Shown: positions 55,960 through 64,000 of the stretch, in pieces
Layout of the letters: every line of letters begins with the position of its first letter
Position numbering within the stretch: the first letter of the stretch is position 1
Assembly: GCF_023898315.1 (NCBI RefSeq)
Contig: NC_064616.1
Span: forward strand, 535,389,102 to 535,453,101
Source: Schistocerca nitens
Taxonomy: Eukaryota; Arthropoda; Insecta; Orthoptera; Acrididae
Length of the DNA stretch: 64,000 bases
Direction: 5' to 3'
Notes under the pieces: model-generated
What the model was told of the DNA's origin: nothing
Seen by the model: the letters and a program-made list of their open reading frames with translations, nothing else
Database searches by the model: none
Program-made: the position numbers and the translations under genes

Positions 55960-56420
55960 GCAATGTGAGTAATTTGCGCCGTTTTACAGTTTTGCCCTGT
56001 TACTTGTTGAATGCCAGAAAGGGTGAATGAACTGGTGTTAAAATATAATGAAGCTAAAATAAAGAACCAGCTATCCGCTCTTATTAGGCATAACTAGAAT
56101 TGTCTTGTTACGCATTTCATGCACTTTAAGGATGGTAGTGTGGTTGCAATTATTGCTGTAAGCTACCGCATGTGCCGAAGAACAGTGTCCAAGATCGTTT
56201 ATGACTTGTGTGCAGCGATATGGAAATGTCTGGAACACATTTACCTACCTGTGGTATGCGACAACACAACGCTTCCAATTTTTAGAGGAAACAGTTTTCA
56301 GTTGTGTAGGAGTTTTTGACAAGAGACATGCTACAGCACGAAAATCTGTTAACTCATTCATCATATATCAATCATAAACACAATTTCTCTGTTGTCTCAT
56401 AGCTTGTTCAAGGGTACGGA
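55960..56420 (+). pseudogene. PIF/Harbinger transposase relic
   Basis: The frame at 56119-56319 reads FKDGSVVAIIAVSYRMCRRT and VSKIVYDLCAAIWKCLEHIY LP. This matches in order the helix-turn-helix and linker of HARBI1-type transposases (small helix, TVS.IV...C.AIW..L...Y.P). The catalytic DDE part is not recognisable downstream, so only a fragment survives. Confidence 0.65.
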
Positions 56421-56524
56421 GGACTGGCTGAATTTTTGCCAACATACACGCCGGGGAGGCAAGTCCACGTAATGGTTGTGAATGTGAAATTTCTTGTCTT
56501 TTGTTACTGCAAACCACCACATTG

Positions 56525-56950
56525 AGGCTTTCCATGAGATAATGACCTCTCTGGCCACCTGCTGCTTGTTAATAAGACACTCTGTTTCAAGATTATGTCG
56601 CAATAGCCATTGAAAAGTGAGTTTGTGTAATTTATACTGTGTACTGGCGAAAGAAGCAAAATTAAACCCTTAAGTAAGAGAAATGTAGCCGTTATTTTTA
56701 ACTGGCTGTGGTTCAAGGAATGAGAATTGGTGAAAAATTCAGATGAAAGTAAATCGCCAGTTTTGTTGCAGTTCTGGCGGGATCTTGTACGCCACTGTAT
56801 TTTTGATAGTGAATTTCTAGAATGGAAACTTGCCAAAAGATTTTCTCCCCAATCTTCATCTGAGAAATATGAACATAATTTGCAGCAAATAGTGCATCAT
56901 ATTTTTTCCTGTCGCCATTCAGAGTGAAGTGATGAACTTCTCCGCCACAG
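56525..56950 (-). repeat. Unknown repeat, inverted partner of 59190-59450
   Basis: The minus strand encodes QLKITATFLLLKGLILLL and later GYCDIILKQSVLL, closely paralleling the plus-strand frame at 59219-59407. Nucleotide similarity is high through AGTAAGAGAAATGTAGC and AATAAGACACTCT. Family unknown. Confidence 0.75.
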
Positions 56951-57064
56951 TTCTCTTTTAATGTGTTAGGGTGACAATTATTAAGCTAAAACGTAAATTA
57001 GTTACAAACTATGGCGTGACACACTTTATTCAACATGTAAACGTCACTACAGATATTGAGATTT

Positions 57065-57700
57065 AGGTTATGACATGTTCGATTGCCATCATTGAGGCTG
57101 ATGTGGCGCAGATAAAGAGCGAAATTCTGCATGACCCGCCGAAGCTCGGGACATCGATGCTGTGGATGACCTCCTGAATGGCTGTTTTCAGCTCAGCAAT
57201 GCTTTTGGGGTTATTGCTGTACACCACATGTGTTCATATCCGGAGAATATGGTGGCCAATCGAGACCCATGCTAGTGCCTCTGGGTACCTCAGAGCTAGA
57301 ATGCGGTCCCCAAAGTGTTCCTCCAGGACATCAAACACTCTCCTGCTTCGATGGGGTTGAGCTCCGTCTTGCATGAACCACATTTTGTCGAAATCAGGGT
57401 CACTTTGGATAATGGGGATGCCTGTGAGGTAGTCACCGTCCCATCAAGGAGTATCGCACCGATTATTCCGTGACTGGGCATTGTACACCACACAGTCGCC
57501 CGTTGAGGGTGAAGAGACTTCTCGATCGGGAAATGCCGATTCTCAGTCCCCCAATGCGCTAGTTTTGCTTATTGGCGAACTCGTCCATATAAAAGTGGGC
57601 TTTGTCCATACAGCGCATACTACTTCCCATCATGCCCCGCGGCCAACCTTGCAATTTGAATGTCCTAACGCAAGCCGTTCAGAAGTTATGACGATTTTAT
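57065..57700 (-). pseudogene. Mariner-like transposase relic
   Basis: The minus strand reads, from ~57490, HGIIGAILLDGTVT, then DKMWFMQDGAQPHRSRRV (57390) with the second catalytic Asp and FDVLEEHFGDRILAL. After a deletion it continues VYSNNPKSIAELKTAIQEVI (57215). The third Asp region is lost in the gap. The N-terminal part (57500-57700) is barely readable. Confidence 0.8.
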
Positions 57701-58264
57701 TACACATAGTTCAATCAGTAACCTAATTGAACCTTAATGAGTAGTCTCAGGTAATTGATAAAGTAATGACTATCATGTTTTTTTAACCTTGTTATCCAAA
57801 GATAAACCAACAGCAAATCTGGTTTTTTTTTTCTTTTCAGTAGAACAATGCTGTATTTTTGCTGCAGAGTAGGCTTGAAGTGCAGAAATGAAATCCTTTG
57901 GTAAGTTTCAGTCCCTGCCGTTCATTGTTACAGCTACATTGTGTTACAGAATTCCCCTGGAATTTCATGAGAATTGTCGATTTATTTTCATCTGATCTGC
58001 TAAACTTTTCTTCTTCAGAAGTGTCTTCAGTAACTTATCTAGATGCTTCTTTTGTCAGACTAAAACAAAAATATAAGAAATTGATGATTATAGGCATAAA
58101 TGGAAAGATAGTTTATTATCAAGCTACACAGTGAGGGTAAAATATTTTTTAGCAAATTGTTTCCTTAAAAGTGCAATAACAAGACTGTACCGAAGTTCAT
58201 ATTCACGCACCTGTCATTCGTACAATAATCCGATCGTCGGAAACGTCCTGGTAGGTTAAAACTA
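57701..58264. other. Intergenic, nothing recognised
   Basis: An open plus frame at 57898-58134 (ending KYKKLMIIGINGKIVYYQ) has no similarity I recognise. Confidence 0.35.
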
Positions 58265-58912
58265 CCGGGTGATCAAAAAGTCAGTATAAATTTGAAAACT
58301 TAATAAACCACGGAATAATGTAGATAGAGAGGTAAAAATTGACACACATGCTTGGAATGACATGGGGTTTTATTAGAACCACCCCATATTGCTAGACGCG
58401 TGCAAGAAATCTTTCACGCGTCGTTTGGTGATGATCGTGTGCTCAGCCGCCACTTTCGTCATGCTTGGCCTCCCAGGTCCCCAGACCTCCGTCCGTGCGA
58501 TTATTGGCTTTGGGGTTACCTGAAGACGCAAGTGTATCGTGATCGACCGACATCTCTAGGGATGCTTAAAGACAACATCCGACGCCAATGCCTCACCATA
58601 ACTCCGGACATGCTTTACAGTGCTGTTCACAACATTATTCCTCGACTACAGCTATTGTTGAGGAATGATGGTGGACATATTGAGCATTTCCTGTAAAGAA
58701 CATCATCTTTGCTTTGTCTTACTTTGTTATGATAATTATTGCTATTCTGATCAGATGAAGCGCCGTCTGTCGGACATTTTTTGAACTTCCGTATTTTTTT
58801 TGTTCTAATAAAACCCCATGTCATTCCAAGCATGTGGGTCAGTTTGTACCTCTCTACATTATTCCGTGATTTATTCAGTTTTCAAATTTATACTGACTTT
58901 TTGATCATCCGG
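58265..58912 (+). mobile_element. Internally deleted mariner-family element
   Basis: Terminal inverted repeats of ~115 bp: CCGGGTGATCAAAAAGTCAG at the left pairs with CTGACTTTTTGATCATCCGG at the right, continuing through AATGACATGGGGTTTTATTAG. TA flanks both ends (58263-58264, 58913-58914). Confidence 0.93.
58400..58696 (+). pseudogene. C-terminal remnant of a mariner-family transposase
   Basis: An intact 98-codon frame inside the deleted element. WPPRSPDLRPCDYWLWGYLK contains the third catalytic Asp (SPD) and the conserved CDYWLWG. It ends GGHIEHFL, the usual C terminus. The first two thirds of the protein, with the DNA-binding domain and two catalytic residues, are gone. The frame has no stop, so the deletion rather than point decay inactivated it. 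Confidence 0.9.
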
Positions 58913-58915
58913 TAT

Positions 58916-59090
58916 GTTCCAGACCGAGACTCGAACTCGTGACCTCTGCCTTTCGTGGTCAAGTGCTCTACCAACTGAACCACCCGCTTGGTCCTGAGTT
59001 CGAGTCTCGATCCAGCACACAGTTTTGATTTGCCTGGAAGTTTCGTATCAGCGAACACTCTACTGCAGAGAAAATATGTCAATCTGGACA
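58916..59090. mobile_element. Inverted pair of SINE fragments related to the 33.2-kb array
   Basis: Minus-strand GACCGAGACTCGAACTCGTG (58922) meets plus-strand TGAGTTCGAGTCTCGATCC (58996), followed by TTGCCTGGAAGTTTCGTATC. It is the same head-to-head arrangement as the array at 33204-34147, but older and shorter. Confidence 0.75.
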
Positions 59091-59189
59091 TAAGGTTGAT
59101 TCTGCTGCGAAAGCAGTAGATTCAAGACATTTGTTTTGGTGATCATCTCAGTGTTAAATTTCCTTTGTGTTTAGGCTAAAGAATCAAAA

Positions 59190-59450
59190 TTTAACGTGGA
59201 ATCTAGATAAATTTATTTTTGTCTGAATTTTTAAGCATTTCTCGTTTGAAGAAGCATCGTCAGTTACGGATAACAGCTACATTTCTCTTACTTACCGGTT
59301 TAATTTTGCTTCTTTTGTCAAAACACAGTACAAACCGCACAAACTCACTTTGCAGTAGCTATTGCTACAGGATCTTGAGAGAGAGTGTCTTATTAAGCAA
59401 GCAATAGGCGACCAGAGAGGTCAATATCTTACGGAAAACCTATTTGTGTC
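59190..59450 (+). repeat. Unknown repeat, inverted partner of 56525-56950
   Basis: A plus-strand frame reads KHRQLRITATFLLLTGLILL and CYRILRESVLL. The element is bounded by neither target duplication nor inverted termini that I can see. Confidence 0.75.
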
Positions 59451-59862
59451 GGTTTGCAGCAATATAAGAGAAGAAATTTCAAATTTATTTTCATACTAGC
59501 GAATTCTCTTTTCACTAGCTATCGATGGCTTTTTAAAAATTACAGTACTGGATTGAAAAAAGTTAAATAAAAACTATAGCTTCGGCTATATCGACGTAGA
59601 TGAGAATGTTCTGTGTATTAACCATAAGGCAAAATATTCTCCTCTTGTGTGCTATCATTTCCCAAAGTCTCGTTTCGATATCTCGATCGGTTTAGGACAA
59701 ATAACGTGTTATACTTCATTCTTGGGCGCGTGCGGTCCCAAGTGAACGTGCTACATAAAGTCAATTTTCTCGAGGTTGTAGACAGAGACCTCCTTCCAGG
59801 TCTAAAATTCGGTATGTTAACTAAATTTCATACGCAGCAATATGTGATAGACTATGCACCGA

Positions 59863-60051
59863 GCCGTGCGGGATTAGCCGAGCGGTCTCAGGCGCTGCAG
59901 TCATGGACTGTGCGGCTGGTCCCGGCGGAGGTTCGAGTCCTCCCTCGGGCATGGGTGTCCTTAGGTTAATATAGGTTAAGTAGTGTGTAAGCTTAGGGAC
60001 TGATGACCTTAGCAGTTAAGTCCCATAAGATTTCACACACATTTAATTTCA
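59863..60051 (+). mobile_element. Type 5 SINE
   Basis: Head GCCGTGCGGGATTAGCCGAG, box B GAGGTTCGAGTCC, body ending CCCATAAGATTTCACACAC. Exact 12-bp target duplication ACTATGCACCGA at 59851-59862 and 60052-60063. Confidence 0.95.
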
Positions 60052-60063
60052 ACTATGCACCGA

Positions 60064-61127
60064 AAACAAAATCATAGTGACCCATACTTTTTCATTACAA
60101 ACTTTTCAAATTTGGGGCAGTTTCTTACTTAAAAGCGAATATCACAATAAGTATGACCATTAGCGAATGATGGCCACTTTACCTTGAAGCTGACGTATAA
60201 TGCAATACGCAACGTAAAAATCATTTTTTCAACGAATAGTTTCTGTAAAATTGCATGAGAAAGACTGCAGAGCTAATGGAGGGCGCGTGACAGTCTACCC
60301 GTATTGGCTGCATCGTGACTAGCAGCTGAACAGCGACCTTTGTGTGCCGGTATAGCTGCGCTGGACAATGCAGACTTTGCGGCTTCCTTTCTGTGCGGCA
60401 CAATTGTGTTACGTTGTTGAGCTAGAAACTCTACGAGGTGCTCATCAAAGAAAATGACTTGTCAAGGTTTATTAATTGAAAAATATACCGTATTTCGTGC
60501 GTGTTTCGTTTAGTAAGACTTCCTTTTGGGATTCCAAACAAGTTGTACGGAAATATTTTCTAAGTGGAGGCTGTTTCCGGTGAATGGTTTACAGTCCAGT
60601 GATGAGATCAGATGTCCGTCGGCGTATAATCAGATCTCTATAGTGATGTTAGTGATGACTATTTAAATTTTAAACCTGGGTAAATGCGATTGTGGCGGTA
60701 TTTTCAGTGCTGCTTCGTAAGTCAAGGACTGCAGGAAGCTGATTCGAGTGCGTCGACTAATGGTCCTATCACCGAACGTAGTGTAGGTCTACTTACGTCG
60801 CCCTTTAAAATAGCGTGCATGCGGCAGCGCATGGACCACGCGGACGACGGCAGCGGAAGCTCTTTCGCGACATCTCGAGTAGAAGAAATTAACATTACAA
60901 AATTTTCTCCAGTTGATAGATAATTACTCCTTTATTTATAGTTAATGTGTTTCAGCTTTTCAGACCCATATATAGTTCCTCTTAAGAAAGTGTAAAACTG
61001 CCCTACTTCAAATAGCACCGTGAGCGAAAGCGTTCCCCTATTTAGGGATGTCAATGACCCGGTACCTAAAACTCCGTGGGAAGAGGATGAATTGCACGGA
61101 AACAGGTGATTGTTTTAGTTTCCATCC
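60064..61127. other. Intergenic, nothing recognised
   Basis: An open frame at 60684-60923 follows a TTTTCAG sequence and could be mistaken for an exon; no motif supports this. Confidence 0.35.
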
Positions 61128-61243
61128 GCTCGCTAGGACTACTTTGTGTGTCAGGATTTCCCATGACGTCCTTATGTAAAGGGTGGAAGATATGACGGCG
61201 CTAACTGAATGCCCCTTTCTAAGACAAAAGGCCAGTATAGGAA
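61128..61243 (+). repeat. Direct repeat, copy 1
   Basis: GCTCGCTAGGACTACTTTGT through AAGACAAAAGGCCAGTATAG recurs at 61840-61957 with about a dozen changes. Confidence 0.9.
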
Positions 61244-61682
61244 AACTGTTTGTTGATATTTTGCCTTCTTAATAGTATTGTAGGTATTGTCTTTGCAGAA
61301 ATATTCACCCATTCAATGGGGGTCATGCCATTTATATGACAGATAGTACTTTTTCTCGTAGTCCAATCTGAAGATATCTTGTATAAGGCAAAACGCGTCA
61401 AAGTATAAAATCCAGTTTTGCAAACGAGAGTGTTTATTCTTTCATACTGTCGTAGCATGTCTGTGGAACTGTGGCTGGTCATGGACGGAAAGAGTGCTAT
61501 CCACCGTTACCCATGATTTATCTTCCTTTCATCGAATGAAGTTTGCTCCAAAGAGTTTCCAAGAGCTCGCTGAATATTTAGTAACATAAAAGTCCTCTGG
61601 ACTACCTTAAACATGAAGGAGATTAGGGTTTAGCAACCTGTCAACATCGAGGTCATTAGAGATGGAACACAAGCTTGGATTG

Positions 61683-61844
61683 AAAGACATCGGCTGTGTC
61701 CTTTTAAAGGCACTATCTCAGTATTTGCCTGGAGAGATTTAAGGAAATCACAGATAACCTAAATCGCGCTGGCCGGACACTGGTTTGAACCGTGGCACTC
61801 CCGACTGTGAGTCCGGTGTGCTTACCACTGCACCATCTCGCTCG
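61683..61844 (-). mobile_element. Type 2 SINE, diverged
   Basis: The head complement CCACTGCACCATCTCGCTCG lies at the right, box B complement GTTTGAACCGTGG at ~61783, and the body complement TTTGCCTGGAGAGATTTAAG at the left. Eroded; it abuts copy 2 of the direct repeat. Confidence 0.8.
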
Positions 61845-61957
61845 CTGGGACTACCTTGTGTGTCAGAATTTCCCATGACGTCATTATGTAATGGGTGGAA
61901 GATATGGCGGCGCCAACTGAAATGTCCTTTTCTAAGACAAAAGGCCAGTATATGAAA
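61840..61957 (+). repeat. Direct repeat, copy 2
   Basis: Second copy of 61128-61243, beginning right at the SINE head. Confidence 0.9.
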
Positions 61958-63080
61958 TGGTGGTCACATGTGACGCTATATATCAAACAAGCTTCTGGAA
62001 CTTCTGGAGCTCCATGAATTCAAGGAATAGATCGTAGACAACAGAAGGCGAGTTACGACTTCTTGCAGGATGTGGGACAGAGGTTTTCCTTTCCCGCAGT
62101 TTCCCATATCTTAAGGCAAAAACGGGGAAAGTTCAGTATGAAATGTGTAGAGTTGGGAAGCAACTGGAGTTACGTTTCTCGTGTTGCAGGGAAGAACGGG
62201 GCTTGGGAAATACTTTATTGTGCTATAGCATTAACGTGAGAAAAGTTTCCATTGGCAGCCATGCTTTACGCTGGAAAATTATGAACTATGTGAAGCTGGT
62301 ATCCGTTGAAGAAATTAACTTTGTAAAGTTGTTGAAGTGTAAAATAAGCAATATTGAGTGACTGACCCTCATAATGTTTAACATATATCCTGCGACATTT
62401 TTTTTTTTTAATTCGAGGACGTTGCAAAAAGAAGTTGAAGATTAAGTAGAGGCTGTTAAAGGTGTATGTTTTCCTCTTCAGTGGAGTGGTCTGGGTTTTA
62501 TATTGAATGCTGTTAGATGCCCTCAGATCAATGGCGAAAAAGTTGTTACTGGTTAGCCTTGTTTCGTGAAGTCATGTCGGAGCTGATAACCCTTATGAAA
62601 GCAAATTTCGCTAGTTGAGAGGTATAGGTAATTGATCAGTATCGCCGACAGATGTATCCTTCACCGAGAGTAGGGTCAAAACGTGACGCAAAGAAATGGC
62701 GTTAGCTGCACCTAGCTTTCAGCATGTGGACGAGTGGAGTGGAGAGGCTTTTCTCGCGACTACACGAGAAGACAAGAACATTACGAACCCTCATGATACG
62801 TTTCTTAATAGTCGAGGCAAATCACTGTCAAATGGCCCTTTTTGTTTTGGTGTATAGAATCCACCTCGTCACTTGTACTTCCCTATCTTGCTTCACTCGA
62901 AGTACACAAGACATCTGCTACTCCATGCAAGATGGTCCCCATAGCTGCTCACCCACACAGAAAGGAGTAAGACAGGTAATGAAGATAGCTGTTATAACTA
63001 CCAAACCCACTCACTCCTTTCATTTTTCTTTACTTCGATTAAACCAGTGCTCATCCATTCTTCTAGCATTTCTATAGTGT
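61958..63080. other. Intergenic, nothing recognised
   Basis: The open frame at 62724-63077 partly lies next to a SINE and shows no known motif. Confidence 0.35.
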
Positions 63081-63280
63081 TCAAATGGTTCAAATGGCTC
63101 TGAGCACTATGGGACTTAACTTCTGAGGTTATCAGTCCCGTAGAACTTACAACTACTTAAACCTAACTAACCTAAGGACATCACACACATCCATGCCGGA
63201 GGCACGATTCGAACCTGCGACCGTAGCGGTCGCGCGGTTCCAGACTGTAACTCCTAGAACCGCTCGGCCACTCCGGCCAG
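63081..63280 (-). mobile_element. Type 1 SINE
   Basis: Full length. Target duplication CTATAG[T/C]GT at 63072-63080 and 63281-63289, with one mismatch. Confidence 0.93.
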
Positions 63281-63356
63281 CTATAGCGTACATTTCCATA
63301 TTATTTTTGCATGGCAACGCCATTGCTAAAAATCAGTATATTATTCAGGTATGTTA

Positions 63357-64000
63357 TAATCCTTCCCCCATGAACCATGGACCTTGCCGTTGGTGGGGAG
63401 GCTTGCGTGCCTCAGCGATACAGATGGCCGTACCGTAGGTGCAACCACAACGGAGGGGTATCTGTTGAGAGGCCAGACAAACATGTGGTTCCTGAAGAGG
63501 GGCAGCAGCCTTTTCAGTAGTTGCAGGGGCAACAGTCTGGATGATTGACTGATCTGGCCTTGTAACATTAACCAAAACGGCCTTGCTGTGCTGGTACTGC
63601 GAACGGCTGAAAGCAAGGGGAAACTACAGCCGTAATTTTTCCCGAGGACATGCAGCTTTACTGTATGATTAAATGATGATGGCGTCCTCTTGGGTAAAAT
63701 ATTCCGGAGGTAAAATAGTCCCCCATTCGGATCTCCGGGCGGGGACTACCACTGAGGACGTCGTTATCAGGAGAAAGAAAACTGGCATTCTACGGATCGG
63801 AGCGTGGAATGTCAGATCCCTTAATCGGGCAGGTAGGTTAGAAAATTTTAAAAGGGAAATGGATAGGTTAAAGTTAGATATAGTGCGAATTAGTGAAGTT
63901 CGGTGGCAGGAGGAACAAGACTTTTGGTCAGGTGATTACAGGGTTATAAATACAAAATCAAATAGAGGTAATGCAGGGGTAGGTTTAATAATGAATAAAA
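63357..64000 (+). mobile_element. 5' part of an RTE-like non-LTR element, cut by the window end
   Basis: A leader with CCATGGACCTTGCCGTTGGT and GATTGACTGATCTGGCC runs from about 63357 into an open frame at 63673. Recognised from memory as the very common insect element whose product is often annotated as craniofacial development protein 2-like. The rest lies beyond the window. Confidence 0.8.
63673..64000 (+). CDS. AP endonuclease domain of the RTE-like element (N-terminal part)
   Basis: The frame starts with three successive ATG codons just after a TAA (63670-63672) and stays open to the window edge, 109 codons. KTGILRIGAWNVRSLNRAGR (from ~63778) contains the WNVRSLN motif that carries the first active-site Asn of exonuclease/endonuclease/phosphatase-fold enzymes. 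ISEVRWQEEQDF (~63890) carries the catalytic Glu (SEVRW), and NRGNAGVGLIMNK (~63961) continues the fold. This enzyme nicks the target DNA to prime reverse transcription. Reverse transcriptase should follow downstream. No stop or frameshift is seen, so the copy could be recent. Confidence 0.85.
   Translation, partial: MMMASSWVKYSGGKIVPHSDLRAGTTTEDVVIRRKKTGILRIGAWNVRSLNRAGRLENFKREMDRLKLDIVRISEVRWQEEQDFWSGDYRVINTKSNRGNAGVGLIMNK

Noticed and set aside
57178..57360. Plus-strand frames at 57178-57360 and 57481-57726
   Set aside because: They are antisense shadows of the mariner-like relic read on the minus strand.
60684..60923. Host exon preceded by a TTTTCAG acceptor
   Set aside because: No recognisable domain, no donor or neighbouring exons, and short frames are frequent in this window.

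Overview
This is repeat-dominated nuclear DNA from an arthropod, most likely an orthopteran and probably a locust or grasshopper of the Schistocerca type. The assignment rests on recognising from memory the abundant tRNA-derived SINEs, the mariner and Penelope-like families and the jockey-like and RTE-like elements typical of such genomes; no database search was possible. I found no host protein-coding gene, no functional tRNA or rRNA gene and no CRISPR array that I can defend. Almost every recognisable feature is a mobile element or a relic of one, often nested inside another.

Layout. 1-1.3 kb: decayed hAT (ZMYM1-like) transposase. 1.5-5 kb: SINEs, a Tc1 terminus, and a Tc1-like relic carrying two insertions. 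8.3-8.9 kb: a second copy of one of those insertions and a SINE with a 5S rRNA head. 10.5-12.2 kb: a 1.7-kb imperfect palindrome of an unknown repeat. 13.1-16.7 kb: two Penelope-like element (PLE) copies head to head, forming a 3.5-kb palindrome. 18.3-26.4 kb: a complete LTR retrotransposon with two LTRs, a 4-bp target duplication and a gag gene, but no recognisable pol. 26.7-34.2 kb: a second, larger PLE palindrome, expanded by a mariner MITE, an RTE-like fragment, a near-complete mariner, a jockey-like relic and a palindromic SINE array with its own target duplication.

35-42 kb: non-LTR tails, an unassigned open region, and a decayed DNA-transposon-like gene (38.5-40.9 kb) flanked by inverted repeats and broken by two SINEs. 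43.5-46.2 kb: a third long inverted repeat. 46.8-48 kb, 51.8-52.4 kb and 53.6-55.9 kb: jockey-like reverse transcriptase relics on the minus strand, the last carrying a 1-kb non-autonomous hAT-like element. 49.1-49.7 kb: a PLE reverse transcriptase relic. 56-59 kb: Harbinger-like and mariner relics plus a mariner MITE. 59-63.3 kb: SINEs and a 115-bp direct repeat. 63.36 kb to the end: the 5' end of an RTE-like non-LTR element whose endonuclease frame is still open where the window stops.

The elements do not act as a pathway. The working relations are parasitic: SINEs and MITEs presumably used the machinery of non-LTR and mariner partners, and the gag-only LTR element would need a polymerase in trans. 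Because insertions carry clear target duplications, the relative order of many events can be read directly. The most unusual pattern is the number of long inverted duplications (five or more), two of them built from outward-facing PLE copies.
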